Source of the DNA: Hymenobacter volaticus
GTDB lineage: Bacteria; Bacteroidota; Bacteroidia; Cytophagales; Hymenobacteraceae
Direction: 5' to 3'
Assembly: GCF_022921055.1 (NCBI RefSeq)
Contig: NZ_CP095061.1
Location: 2,395,501 to 2,459,500 of the forward strand
DNA length: 64,000 bases
Part shown: piece after piece, positions 49,354 through 59,196 of the stretch
How the letters are laid out: each line of letters begins with the position of its first letter
How positions within the stretch are numbered: position 1 is the first letter of the stretch
Notes under the pieces: generated by a model
Seen by the model: only the letters and a program-made list of their open reading frames with translations
Told to the model about the DNA's origin: nothing
Databases searched by the model: none
Translations under genes and position numbers: made by a program

Positions 49354-51405
49354 CTAACGGCGGAAGTAAACAGTGAAGGTAGAACCCCGGCCTAACTCGC
49401 TGGTTACCTCAATCCGGCCATCAGCATTTTCCACGATGCGCTTCACCATATACAAGCCGATACCATTGCCCTCTACGTGGTTGTGGAAGCGACGGAACAT
49501 AGTAAACAACTCTTCTTGTTGACTCTGCTTAATCCCGAGTCCGTTGTCTTGCACCGTTAGAACAATGAACTGGTCTTCTTGATGGCAGCGAACCTGCACA
49601 TGTGGCGGCCGGTCGGGAGAGTAATATTTGAGCGCGTTACTGAGCAAATTGTACACGACGCTACGCAGGCTTTTGACCGAGAACCGCACAGTGAAGCAAG
49701 AGCCGAGGTCGATTTCTAGGTGTGCTCCAGTTTTCTGGATCAAGGGGAGCAGGTCTTGCCGAACGTCATCCACTACCCCTGCCAATTCTAGGGGCGCGGG
49801 GCTTTCCTCGTGCTCTTTCTGCAGCTTTATTACATCGCTCAGGTAGTCGATTGTGCGTTTGAAGCGCTCCACCGAGTCCTGCATCATTGTTAGGAGTGGG
49901 GCTATGGTTTGGGCGCACTCCAAGTCATCTGGCAGGGCGGCATGAATGGCGTGCACCAGCCCTTCAATATTGGCAATAGGCGCCCGCAAGTCGTGAGAAG
50001 CCGTATAAATGAAGTTGTCCAGATCGATATTGATGCGCCGCAACTGCTCATTGGTGGCCAGCACCTGTTGCTCGGCCTGTTTGCGGGTAGTGATGTCGGC
50101 GGTGGTGCTGACTAAACCGTCGCCGAGGCGCACGGCCGACTGCTCGAACCAGCCGCTAAATTGTTCGAAGCGGTATTCCTGCTCGTAACGCTGGGCTACT
50201 CCGGTTTCTACTACCTCCACAAACCGGTTGAAAATGCCCGCGGCCTGCACCCCCGGGTTTTGTTCTAGCAGCCGCTTGCCTACCAAGTCGGCGCCGTAGT
50301 ACTTCACGGTCACGGAATTAACTAGCGTCCAGCGGAAATCCACGATGATGCCTTGCTCATCACGCACTGCCTCAAACGCCTGAATCATGTCGGCGGAGCT
50401 GTCGAACGTGGCGCGTAGCATTTGCCAGGCTTCTACCTGCTTAGTTACTTCAAACGCAAACACAATAACGCCGTCAATGCCGCCTTGCTCGTTGTAGCGC
50501 GCTTGTTGAATGTAGTTGAAGTATCGGTCTTCCAGTACCCCATCGGCGGGACGAGTTAGCGGAATGAGTATGCCTACTTCCTGATGCGTGTCGCCGGTGT
50601 TGTAGACCTGGCGAAAGGTGCGGAACACAGTGTGCTCGGCAATTTCGGGCAGCGCAGCCAGAATGGGCTTGCCGAGCAGCTCCCGCCCGGGAAACAGTTG
50701 CTGGTAGGCAGGGTTGACCAATTCATACACGAAATCCTCGCCGCCGAGAATGCAGATAGCCGCCGGAGCCTGCATAAATAGACTCTCCAACCGGGCACGC
50801 TGACGCTCAGCCTCTGCCCGAGCCAGTTGCGCTTCCTGCGTCCGTTCGACCACGCGGGCTTCAAGCCCTTGATTGGCAATTCGAAGGCGCGCTTCACTGC
50901 GTTCTACTAACTGCCGCGCAAATGTTTCAGCCTGCGCATCGGCGCGGGCTGTTCTCTCTTTCGCTTGACTGTCGCGCAGCAGTGCATCGGTCTGAATGCT
51001 CTTCGTGACGTTGACCACTTCGTGGATAATGTGCTGCAACTGGCCCTGCGCGTCGAGCACTGGGGTGTTGCGCGGCAGCCAATGGCGTTCGGTGAACTTG
51101 CCGGCGTGCGCGGGGTCGGGCACGTCGTAGTGCTGCAATTCCATGACGTGGGTTTGGCCGGTAGCGCGCACCTGTTCCAATGAGGCCCGCAGGTTGCGGA
51201 CGGCGTTGGCCTGGAGCGCGGCCGGATTATCGGGAAAGACGTCGAATACGTAACGCCCCAGCAAGTTTTCTCGCTGCGTCAGCGTTTCAATAAGATACGT
51301 CTCGGATACAGCTTCAATAACTAGGTCAGGCGAGAGCAACAGATAGGCCCCCGGCATGGCATTGAATACCGAAAGAAAATCAAGCGTGGAAAAACCGTGC
51401 ACCAA
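49354..51405 (-). CDS. PAS-domain sensor histidine kinase
   Basis: 683 residues without membrane segments, so a cytoplasmic sensor. It begins with PAS-like domains (FLSVFNAMPGAYLLLSPDLV; then LFMQAPAAICILGGEDFVYE and a third around MLRATFDSSADMIQAF) joined by a coiled coil (ARLRIANQGLEARVVERTQE). The kinase core has the H box YTASHDLRAPIAN, N box VVYNLLSNALKYYSP, G1 VQDNGLGIK and G2 GNGIGLYMVKRIV. No response regulator gene is adjacent, so it is an orphan kinase. The signal is unknown. Confidence 0.92.
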   Translation of the reverse strand: MVHGFSTLDFLSVFNAMPGAYLLLSPDLVIEAVSETYLIETLTQRENLLGRYVFDVFPDNPAALQANAVRNLRASLEQVRATGQTHVMELQHYDVPDPAHAGKFTERHWLPRNTPVLDAQGQLQHIIHEVVNVTKSIQTDALLRDSQAKERTARADAQAETFARQLVERSEARLRIANQGLEARVVERTQEAQLARAEAERQRARLESLFMQAPAAICILGGEDFVYELVNPAYQQLFPGRELLGKPILAALPEIAEHTVFRTFRQVYNTGDTHQEVGILIPLTRPADGVLEDRYFNYIQQARYNEQGGIDGVIVFAFEVTKQVEAWQMLRATFDSSADMIQAFEAVRDEQGIIVDFRWTLVNSVTVKYYGADLVGKRLLEQNPGVQAAGIFNRFVEVVETGVAQRYEQEYRFEQFSGWFEQSAVRLGDGLVSTTADITTRKQAEQQVLATNEQLRRINIDLDNFIYTASHDLRAPIANIEGLVHAIHAALPDDLECAQTIAPLLTMMQDSVERFKRTIDYLSDVIKLQKEHEESPAPLELAGVVDDVRQDLLPLIQKTGAHLEIDLGSCFTVRFSVKSLRSVVYNLLSNALKYYSPDRPPHVQVRCHQEDQFIVLTVQDNGLGIKQSQQEELFTMFRRFHNHVEGNGIGLYMVKRIVENADGRIEVTSELGRGSTFTVYFRR

Positions 51406-51815
51406 AATAGCAGGCCATTAGGGTAGATTAGAGGCCCTTACTAACGCAGCAATCTACCCGTGCGTTCGGTTAAAACGAAACGGTATTCATACCTAAAGAA
51501 AGGTGCCTGTTGAACTTCAGAAACTAAGAGTGTCTGATTTTTCTGCGTCTTCGGTTAGTAAGCAGCGCACCGTTGCCTTGTCTTTTGTTTGCACGAGCCG
51601 TCTGTCTAGTAGAATTAGGGGCAAGTGCATTCTTAGCGCAGCTTGTGTTACAACACTTATGCCGAGAAGCTGTATCGCCAACCAACCTGAAAACCGCGCC
51701 ACCTAGATTTCTCTAAGGGGCGCGGTTTGCAGTTTAATATTATCGTGGGGATAGAAGTACGAGCTTTGGTAGATACTAACTGCTAGCTAAACTCGCGCCA
51801 GTGGGCCAGACGTGG
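51406..51815. other. Intergenic region, no gene seen
   Basis: 410 bases. The only clear element is the hairpin at 51691-51728; short open frames here lack start context and composition of real genes. Confidence 0.5.
51691..51728 (-). terminator. Hairpin downstream of the stress-protein gene
   Basis: AAACCGCGCC / GGCGCGGTTT with inner CCTAGA/TCTAAGG pairing, about 90 bases past the stop at 51816 on the minus strand, followed by TTTT. Confidence 0.65.
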
Positions 51816-52323
51816 TTATTTAATCTGTAATTCTCCTTCGTCTTCGCCCCGCCAGTATTTGATGCGCTTGGCTTCCACACGTACTAGAACCACGCCGGGC
51901 GTATCAATACCGTCCTTGAACCACTTGTCTAGGTCGGGTACCCAGTGTTGCTGCATGGTAGGCTTGTGCCGAATCAGGTGGCCCGTGCCCACAATGGTGA
52001 CATACAGCCCCTGCGCACCGCTGAACCCAAGACTTACCTGCGAATTCTCGGTGATGTCACTTACCGTGCGCGACTGTTCGAAGGTGAAGTAGTACGAGTT
52101 GCCGTCATACTCCACGTCGCCGTTGTTGCTCATCGGGCGGCTGCTGAGTTGGCCTCGGCTGGTATGCGTAGTAAGCAAGGCAATGTCGAGGTTAGCCATT
52201 TTGGTGGCAATCTCCTTCAGCGTTTTATCGGCCGTGGGGGCGCGGATATAGTTGAGCTTGTAGTACGCAGCCCGCAGAGGGTAGTTGTTAGCCTCCCCGC
52301 TCAGTAGGTGCCTGCTTATTCAT
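51816..52323 (-). CDS. Pyridoxamine-5-phosphate-oxidase-like (general stress) protein
   Basis: The clear frame from ATG 52199 gives 127 residues with the split-barrel flavin fold: MANLDIALLTTHTSRGQLSS, RPMSNNGDVEYDGNSYYF, VSLGFSGAQGLYVTIVGTG and KRIKYWRGEDEGEL. The same frame continues upstream (LNYIRAPTADKTLKEIATK) without an ATG. A frame change at the C4 run 52295-52298 would connect it to the ATG at 52323 (MNKQAPTER), giving about 168 residues, the usual size. Members bind FMN, F420 or haem. The upstream extension is likely but less certain. Confidence 0.75.
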
Positions 52324-52366
52324 TCCGTAAAGCCCGACCTTAAGACCTGCACTGACAACTTGTAGG

Positions 52367-53137
52367 CTAATTGCCTAGGCGGAAATCGGTCACGCTGTTT
52401 TGCGTTAGGCTAACCTCCTCGAAATAACTCACGGTGCCCGTATCAACAGGGCACTGCGCACTCAGGCCCATCCAGATTTCGGCGGGGTAGTCATTCTTAT
52501 AGAGCCGGACCAGTTGCCAGGTCTTGTTATCGAGCGAATAGTAGCTGGCCACTGTGCGCGTGTCCGACGAGATTTTCATGTACGCCGATGGAGACTTCAC
52601 CACGTCATGGTTGTTGTCGTCGGACGTGCCGATGGTGCGCACCGAGACAATCCGGTGGTTGCCGCGCTCATCCTGCTCGAAGCAGTGCTTTTGCCAGCGT
52701 CTATCGTTCACGTAGATATAGAGCACCCCGGCATTGTATAGGCCCTTTTCGGTGAAGCCAGGGATAACTTTCGACACCAACGTGAAGGGCTTGGTATTAT
52801 CTACTTTGGCCAGCAGGATGGGAGCCGTGTTGTTCGACAGTTTATTATCATTAGGGTCGCAGAAAAAGTCCTTCTTCTCGCCGACCCGAAACGCCATTCT
52901 ACCCTTGTCATCCACTTTCGTCAAGGTATCGGCCCCGTTGACAGCTTTGGTGAAGTGAATGTTGGCCAGCTTGATATCGCACGGTTTACCACTCACGCGG
53001 GCGGTGTCCTCCGCAGCGGCGCTTGTATTAGCCGCGGTAGCATTCGCGGCCGAGGCATCGGGCGTTTTGTTTTCGGCGCAGCTCCCAAGCAGAAGCATGC
53101 CCATCATTGCGGGAAAGAAGGATAGGTTGTGTTTCAT
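52367..53137 (-). CDS. DUF1349-like lipoprotein
   Basis: 256 residues: lipobox LGSC, an Ala/Thr-rich linker, then a concanavalin-like beta-sandwich of DUF1349 type (KKDFFCDPNDNKLSNNTAPI, TEKGLYNAGVLYIYVNDRRW, SVRTIGTSDDNN, EIWMGLSAQCPVDTGTVSYF). The family is often linked to carbohydrate binding, but no enzyme residues are evident. It is upstream of the stress-protein gene on the same strand. Confidence 0.75.
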   Translation of the reverse strand: MKHNLSFFPAMMGMLLLGSCAENKTPDASAANATAANTSAAAEDTARVSGKPCDIKLANIHFTKAVNGADTLTKVDDKGRMAFRVGEKKDFFCDPNDNKLSNNTAPILLAKVDNTKPFTLVSKVIPGFTEKGLYNAGVLYIYVNDRRWQKHCFEQDERGNHRIVSVRTIGTSDDNNHDVVKSPSAYMKISSDTRTVASYYSLDNKTWQLVRLYKNDYPAEIWMGLSAQCPVDTGTVSYFEEVSLTQNSVTDFRLGN

Positions 53138-53249
53138 GTCCGCTAGTTAGCGAAAAAGGCGAGCTACTCGGTGCAACAGCGGAGGCACGTTCACCACCCG
53201 AAAACTAGCTATAGGTTTGGTGCAGTGTAACCTACGCCAGAGGTAGCGC

Positions 53250-55076
53250 CTAGTAGCCAGCTTGGGCACGGCGCTGGATGCGTTTTTCCCAGCGCTTGCG
53301 TTTGGGAGCAATGCTGCCGCGTAGGTACTTCTCCATCACCATGACGGCGCAAGGAGCGGCAGCTGTAGCTCCAAAACCAGCATTTTCGAGGTACACCGCC
53401 ACGGCTATCTTCGGGTTGGTAGCCGGGGCGAAACCAACGAAAGCAGCATGGTCGTCGCCTTCGTCGTTTTCTACGGTGCCGGTTTTGCCAGCTACCGTAA
53501 TGCCCACATCGGAGAGGCTAGAGGCGTCGGCGGTGCCGCCGCGCTGCATCACGGCCACCATGCCGGGTACTAACGCTGCAAAGTGGACGCTGTCGATAAG
53601 GGTGCGGTGCTTTTCGGTGAAGCGCGGCAGCGGCCCACCCTTCCCAACGCTACGCACCAGGTGCGGCGGGTAGTACCAGCCGCGGTTGGCGATGATGGCG
53701 GCCATATTGGCCATTTGCAGGCCCGTCAGGTTGATTTCGCCCTGCCCAATGCTCAGCGAGTAAATGGAACGGTATGTCCAGCGGGTGGTGTGGCGGGCTT
53801 TGTCGTAGTACGCCGCAGTCGGCAGAAAGCCAGGAGCCTCGCGCGGCATATCCGCGCCTAGCACCGAGTCCAGACCGAACGAGCGGACGTAGCGACGCCA
53901 GAGGTCCAAATTGGCATGCCGCACGGCTACCGTATCTGCGGCCAGACTGTCGGGCATGCGGGTGATAAGACTCTGCATCACCTGGTAGAAGTAGGGGTTG
54001 CAGCTGTACTTCAAACCCAAAGTCAGGCTTTTAGCCGGCCGGTGGCTGTGCACGCAACTGACCAGCGACTGGTCGCAGTTGAATGCGGTAGTAGGGCTGA
54101 TGGCGCCCAACTGCAATGCCACGGCGGCATTCACCAGCTTAAACACAGAGCCGGGTGGATTGGCCAGCATGGCCGGTCGGTTCAGCAGCGGCATCTCTTC
54201 GCTTTGCAGCAGCTTGGCGCGCACCCCAGCCTGATCGGGCGCGGTGATGGCCGCTGGATCATAGACGGGCGCCGATACCGAGCACAGAATTTCGCCGGTG
54301 CGCGGGTCCAAAGCTACCAGGTAGCCCTTGCGGTTGCCCAGTAGCTTTTCGGCGTAGGCCTGCAGCTTCACGTCGATTGTTAGGTGCAGGTCTTGGCCTT
54401 GCTGAAAAGTGGTATCCTTCGCCCAAGTGCCATGCTCTTTGCCTTTCGCATCTACCAAGGGGTGTAAGTAGCCGTGGCGTCCGGTTAGCAGACCGTTATA
54501 GTAGGTTTCGACGCCGCCGCTGCGCAGCCGATAGAAGCGGCCCCGCCGGTAGCGCTTGGCCTGACGGTAGAATGCCTGCGCCTCGGCACCCATGTAGCCC
54601 AGCACGGGGGCGCCCGCACTGGTGGTGTAGACCCGCCGCTTGCGTTCGGTCAGGAGTAGGTTAGGCCAGTCGGCACTGTCTCGGCGCACCCGTTTGGCCT
54701 CGGCCGCGGTAAGGCTAAGCTGGACCGGAAAACCGGCCGGCGCTTCTTCGTAGGGGAGGGCATCGGCAATGCGTTGGCGGACGGTCAGGGAGTCCCAACC
54801 TAATAGCTCACCTAGTGCCAGCGTGTCGAGAGGGGCCCGGCGCGGCAGCTTCAGTAGGTATTGCAGACGGGTGTCTACCAGCACCGAGTCGTGCCGGTCG
54901 AGCACCCGGCCCCGGATCAGCGAGTCGTTCACCACAACGCGGCGCCGAGTGTAAACTTCGCCCGTGCTGGGGTCCTGCGTTGGTACGCCGGTCTGCTGGT
55001 CGGGTGATGAGCAGGCCGCTAGCACTAAAAACACGAGTAGTAGACTCTTTCCCCACCTATTGAAAGCCGTACGCAT
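53250..55076 (-). CDS. PBP2-like transpeptidase, lipoprotein form (copy 1)
   Basis: 608 residues. The signal has lipobox LAAC (Cys22) where normal class B PBPs have a membrane anchor. An N-terminal pedestal domain (RGRVLDRHDSVLVDTRLQYL) precedes the transpeptidase domain with catalytic Ser310 in PPGSVFKLV, second motif SCN (358-360) and KTG in VAGKTGTVEND. The family cross-links peptidoglycan and is the target of beta-lactams. No mreCD or rodA neighbour is present. Close paralogue of the gene at 56015-57814; a DinB gene lies between them. Confidence 0.9.
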   Translation of the reverse strand: MRTAFNRWGKSLLLVFLVLAACSSPDQQTGVPTQDPSTGEVYTRRRVVVNDSLIRGRVLDRHDSVLVDTRLQYLLKLPRRAPLDTLALGELLGWDSLTVRQRIADALPYEEAPAGFPVQLSLTAAEAKRVRRDSADWPNLLLTERKRRVYTTSAGAPVLGYMGAEAQAFYRQAKRYRRGRFYRLRSGGVETYYNGLLTGRHGYLHPLVDAKGKEHGTWAKDTTFQQGQDLHLTIDVKLQAYAEKLLGNRKGYLVALDPRTGEILCSVSAPVYDPAAITAPDQAGVRAKLLQSEEMPLLNRPAMLANPPGSVFKLVNAAVALQLGAISPTTAFNCDQSLVSCVHSHRPAKSLTLGLKYSCNPYFYQVMQSLITRMPDSLAADTVAVRHANLDLWRRYVRSFGLDSVLGADMPREAPGFLPTAAYYDKARHTTRWTYRSIYSLSIGQGEINLTGLQMANMAAIIANRGWYYPPHLVRSVGKGGPLPRFTEKHRTLIDSVHFAALVPGMVAVMQRGGTADASSLSDVGITVAGKTGTVENDEGDDHAAFVGFAPATNPKIAVAVYLENAGFGATAAAPCAVMVMEKYLRGSIAPKRKRWEKRIQRRAQAGY

Positions 55077-55248
55077 GAAGTAAAGCTAGACAATTGTCGG
55101 GCGCCGATCCGGTGCTTTTCGACCAACTAGCCTTGTCGCCAATTGAACTTGACTTGAAACGCTTCCACCTGTGTAACTCAATTCAAATAGCTGACCTTGT
55201 TCACCGGCAAGCACGTGCTACCTATGTATGCCAGTGGAGTAACCTTAC

Positions 55249-55704
55249 TTAAGGCTGTACGGAGTCGAGCAAGCGTCTATGATAATTGATCTGGCCCAAG
55301 TGATACGTTAGATGAGCCGCCAGATGAACCAGGAAATACTCTGTCGATGTCTTGTTCTCGAAAACCAGAATAGGATATTCCTGCGCCATCACTTCTAAAC
55401 CCACCTTGCTCAGCGATACATCCACGATGCTAGTGGTTTCATCCAGCTTCTCCAGCAACTCCTGACGAGCCACGTTCTTCAGCGAAAACTCCAGCTCGCG
55501 GTGCCGAACGTAGGGTATGCCGCCCAACTCGGCTCCGATATAGGTGTTAAGATTGCCAATTAAATGCAGGGACAGATTGCCCGCAGAATTGGCTATGCCT
55601 TTTTCAATGTGCCAGATCTTTTCCTCATCGTTATATAACGCAAGCTCCTGCTTCACTCGGTTCAGGTCACGTCGGAAGAGTAGGCGTAAGGTATCAGTGA
55701 GCAT
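55249..55704 (-). CDS. DinB-family protein
   Basis: 151 residues from the ATG at 55704. A four-helix bundle with His positions expected of DinB/YfiT metal-binding proteins: LSLHLIGNLNTYIG and LVHLAAHLTYHLGQINYHRR. Members include thiol transferases and putative damage-inducible hydrolases. It lies between the two PBP2-like genes, which implies it was caught in or inserted into the duplication rather than functioning with them. Confidence 0.85.
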   Translation of the reverse strand: MLTDTLRLLFRRDLNRVKQELALYNDEEKIWHIEKGIANSAGNLSLHLIGNLNTYIGAELGGIPYVRHRELEFSLKNVARQELLEKLDETTSIVDVSLSKVGLEVMAQEYPILVFENKTSTEYFLVHLAAHLTYHLGQINYHRRLLDSVQP

Positions 55705-56014
55705 ATAACATATAAGTAGATGATTCGCGCTCAAGATCTAAATTAGGTGTAAGATTTGCCGGACCCAATCATGATGCTCGCCACTAATTGTGTTTAGATC
55801 ACCACGCCAAAGGGTCGAACCAACGTTACAGGAGCAGCAACAGATGGCCTTTTTGAAACCTTGAATCCCCAAGGTAGCCGGTTTTGGTGTTGCTTAGTAT
55901 GGCGCTGGCTTGCCATCAGGGCAACGAGGGAAGACGGAACCTCCGCGTCAAATTGGTTTCAGTGGCAAGTGTCTGAACTGTGCCACCCCGACGACTGGTC
56001 TATTCTAACGTTAA

Positions 56015-57814
56015 TCAATACCCGTGTCGGGCCCGATTCTGGATGCGCGCTTCCCACCGTTTGCGCTTTGGCGCGATGCTGCCGCGCAGGTACTTCTCCA
56101 TAACCAGTGCAGCACAAGGCGCGGCGGCATCAGCCCCAAAGCCCCCATTCTCAATGTACACTGCTACAGCAATCTGGGGGTTGTCGGCTGGAGCGAAGCC
56201 GACGAAGGCGGCGTGGTCGTCGCCCTCGTCGTTTTCTACGGTGCCGGTTTTGCCAGCTATCGTAATGCCTACATCTTCCAGGCTAGAGGCATCGGCGGTG
56301 CCGCCGCGCTGCATCACGGCTACCATGCCGGGTACTAACGCCGCAAAGTGCACACTATCGATAAGGGTATAGCGCTTTTCGGTAAACTGCGGCAGTGGTC
56401 CTCCCGTGCCGATGCTGCTTACCAGGTGAGGTGGGTAATACCAACCCCGATTGGCAATGATGGCGGCCATGTTGGCCATTTGTAGGCCCGTCAGGTTGAT
56501 TTCGCCCTGCCCAATGCTGAGCGAGTAGATAGAGCGGTACCGCCAGCTGGTAGTGCCCCGGGCCTTGTCGTAATATTCAGGGGTGGGCAGGAAACCAGGC
56601 GCCTCGCGTGGTATGTCCACCCCCAGCACCGAGTCCAGACCAAACGAGCGGACGTAGCGGCGCCACTGGGCTAGGTTGGCGTGGCGGGCAGCTACGGTAT
56701 CCTGCACCAGACTATCGGGCACGTAGTTGATGACTTTCCCCAGTACCTGATAGAAGTAGGGGTTGCAGCTGTACTTCAGCCCGGCGGTTAGGTTGTTGGG
56801 CGCAGGGTGGCGATGCACGCAGTTCACCAGCTTCTGGTCGCAACGGAAACCGGTGGTGGGGCTGATAGAACCTAGTTGCAAGGCCACCGCAGCGTTTATT
56901 AGCTTAAACACCGAGCCAGGCGGGTTGGCGCGCATCGCCGGCCGGTTGAGTAGCGGCATGCCTTCCTGTTGCAATAGCTTGGCGCGCACCCCGGCCAGAT
57001 CGGGGGCCGTAATGGTAGCGGGCTTGTAGATAGGGGCCGACACGTAGGCTAGGATTTCGCCAGTGCGCGGGTCGAGGGCTACTAGGTAGCCCTTGCGGCG
57101 GCCTAGGAGTTGTTCGGTGTACGCCTGTAGTTTCACATCAAGGGTCAGGTGCAGGTCCTGACCTTGCTGAAAGGCGGTGTCGGGTGCCCAACTACCCTGT
57201 GTCTGGCCTTGCTCATCCACCAAGGGATGTAGAATACCCCGGCGCCCGTTGAGTATGCCGTTGTAGTACCCCTCGATGCCACCGTTACGCAGCTGGTAGA
57301 AACGGCCGCGGCGGTAGCGCTTGGCTTGGTTGTAGAAGGCCTCGGCCTCGGCGCCCATGTAGCCCAGCACATGAGCGCCCACGCTAGTAGTGTAGGTACG
57401 CTGGCGGCCTTCCGTCAGGGTAAGGTCAGGCCATTCGCGGCTTTTACGGCGTACCCGCGCCGCTTCGGCGGCCGTAAGGCGGAGTTGGACCGGATAGCCC
57501 GCCGGGGCTTCTTCATATGGCAGGGCATCGGCAATGCGCTTCCGCATGGTCGTGGGCCCCCAGCCGAGCAGCTGGCCTAGCGCCAAGGTGTCGAGTGGCG
57601 GGCGGCGTGGCAGCTTCAACAGGTATTGCAGACGGGTAGCTACTAATACCGAGTCGTGGCGGTCGAGGATGCGGCCACGCTGCGGTACCTCGGGTAGCAC
57701 AATGCGCCGCTTGGTGTACACTATGCTCGTATCGGGAGCCTGAATCAGTGCGTCAGTTTGCTGCTGAGGCGATAAGTAGGCGGTCAGCACCAAAAACACT
57801 GTGAGTAGACTCAT
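56015..57814 (-). CDS. PBP2-like transpeptidase (copy 2)
   Basis: 599 residues, aligned almost end to end with copy 1 (shared GRILDRHDSVLVATRLQYLL, NPPGSVFKLINAAVALQLG, YSCNPYFYQV, IAGKTGTVENDEGDDHAAFV). All three catalytic motifs are intact. The N-terminus differs: FLVLTAYLSPQQ has Tyr where copy 1 has the lipobox Cys, so this copy is probably held by an uncleaved signal anchor or released. It may be the original or the diverged duplicate; composition does not decide. Confidence 0.9.
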   Translation of the reverse strand: MSLLTVFLVLTAYLSPQQQTDALIQAPDTSIVYTKRRIVLPEVPQRGRILDRHDSVLVATRLQYLLKLPRRPPLDTLALGQLLGWGPTTMRKRIADALPYEEAPAGYPVQLRLTAAEAARVRRKSREWPDLTLTEGRQRTYTTSVGAHVLGYMGAEAEAFYNQAKRYRRGRFYQLRNGGIEGYYNGILNGRRGILHPLVDEQGQTQGSWAPDTAFQQGQDLHLTLDVKLQAYTEQLLGRRKGYLVALDPRTGEILAYVSAPIYKPATITAPDLAGVRAKLLQQEGMPLLNRPAMRANPPGSVFKLINAAVALQLGSISPTTGFRCDQKLVNCVHRHPAPNNLTAGLKYSCNPYFYQVLGKVINYVPDSLVQDTVAARHANLAQWRRYVRSFGLDSVLGVDIPREAPGFLPTPEYYDKARGTTSWRYRSIYSLSIGQGEINLTGLQMANMAAIIANRGWYYPPHLVSSIGTGGPLPQFTEKRYTLIDSVHFAALVPGMVAVMQRGGTADASSLEDVGITIAGKTGTVENDEGDDHAAFVGFAPADNPQIAVAVYIENGGFGADAAAPCAALVMEKYLRGSIAPKRKRWEARIQNRARHGY

Positions 57815-58154
57815 TTTCCAAATTATTAGCAGGTAAATCCATCGGGATATGGGTTACTCTACGCAGTTGATGAGTTCCTAGATGTAGATGTTCGGTTCCC
57901 ACCCGAAAACAAGCGCGCCGCCCGGATTGTCCAAGTGGCGAGGTTCCAGCTTGCCGCTCGTGCGGCAGGAGAGGCTTGAATTCAGAGGTATGGCTGGACG
58001 CGAATTACGCTGCGCTAAATAGTCCAAGCCTCGACACATTATTCAGTGCTAGCACTGATGGAATTATACTGCAAAAAATTTATATTTATATAATAAGCGC
58101 TCTTTCTATAGATGTTAGACTAAAAAACTTTAGTACATTTAATTTGATGCAAAA
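57815..58154. other. Intergenic region turning AT-rich
   Basis: 340 bases with no gene. The last 100 bases before 58155 are markedly AT-rich, like the gene that follows. Confidence 0.5.
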
Positions 58155-59045
58155 ATGAAAAAATTAATTTTGATTATCTGTATTTTTTGGTGTAAAATAT
58201 TAGCATTAGCTCAGAATATAGATGCTAACAACCCTGTTTTTGTACTTCCTATTGAATATCAAATTGATACTGTATCGGCCGAATTTGGGATCAAATTTAA
58301 GACAGAAGATGAGAAAAAGAATTTCAAAAATCTTCGTAATTTTTTAAGTGAGAAAGAAGGTCTTTTAAGAAGATTACGTAGTGCCTCAGATTATTTACAT
58401 CGTGATAACCCTTCTCTTTTAAACTCTTACTTAGGAATTACAGACAACTTGAGAGCATTAATAGAGTCTGATTCTGTTCGTAGTAAAAGTAGAAATGATA
58501 GTATTTTGGTTGACATTAGTAGAGTAACTAATGGATTCCGGCTAGATTGGTACCCATTTGATGAATTTAAGCAATTAAATAAAAGAGTAGTTTATTTGAG
58601 TATTGCACAGATTAAGCAAAAAATAGATGATATAAATATGTTCTCGGACGATGTAAAAAATAATATTAAAAAGGCCGGCATTGTGGATGCTAATATTCGT
58701 GTTGTTGAACAAGATATAGATGATTGTAGAAAGCAGATAGATACAACTCTTGCACCTGAATATAAGCAGCAAGAATTTAGAACGACTATTAGTTTATATT
58801 TTACTGCTTTAATTGCTTTGGTGCTCCTTATGTTCTTTTTTGTTATTAATTATAATGCCGAAAAAGAACTTTCTAAACACTTATTATCGGACAACGGGTT
58901 GCAATTTGTTACACTTTTTGTACTGATCATAGCAGTTGTGTTGTTTGGTATACTTAATATATTGCAAAGTAGTGAGTTGGCTGCTATTTTAGCTGGTATA
59001 TCGGGTTACATTCTTGGGAGAGGAAACGCGCAAAGATCTACATAA
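58155..59045 (+). CDS. AT-rich orphan membrane protein
   Basis: 296 residues with a signal peptide (LILIICIFWCKILALAQ). A charged helical middle region (KNFKNLRNFLSEKEGLLRRL, AQIKQKIDDINMFSDDVK) is probably a coiled coil. Two C-terminal membrane segments follow (ISLYFTALIALVLLMFFFVI; FVTLFVLIIAVVLFGIL), then LAGISGYILGRGNAQRST. Base composition is far lower in GC than all neighbours, suggesting recent transfer. No family recognised. Confidence 0.75.
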   Translation: MKKLILIICIFWCKILALAQNIDANNPVFVLPIEYQIDTVSAEFGIKFKTEDEKKNFKNLRNFLSEKEGLLRRLRSASDYLHRDNPSLLNSYLGITDNLRALIESDSVRSKSRNDSILVDISRVTNGFRLDWYPFDEFKQLNKRVVYLSIAQIKQKIDDINMFSDDVKNNIKKAGIVDANIRVVEQDIDDCRKQIDTTLAPEYKQQEFRTTISLYFTALIALVLLMFFFVINYNAEKELSKHLLSDNGLQFVTLFVLIIAVVLFGILNILQSSELAAILAGISGYILGRGNAQRST

Positions 59046-59142
59046 GGGTAAGAATGTGTCTTTGAATAGTTTTGCTTCGCAGACTTTATATACTCTAATC
59101 AGCTCTTTTATAAAATTATGAATATGCTTTAAGTTTAATCGA

Positions 59143-59177
59143 AAAATCGCACTGACTTGTCAAGTCAGTGCGATTTT
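59143..59177. terminator. Bidirectional terminator
   Basis: 17-bp perfect arms AAAATCGCACTGACTTG and complement around one T, between the convergent AT-rich gene and icmF. Confidence 0.92.
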
Positions 59178-59196
59178 AGGGTTTATTTGTGGAATA

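Noticed and set aside
51503..51706. A 67-codon plus-strand frame in the gap after the histidine kinase
   Set aside because: A minus-strand frame of similar length overlaps it. Neither has start context or a recognisable motif, and the terminator hairpin overlaps the end.
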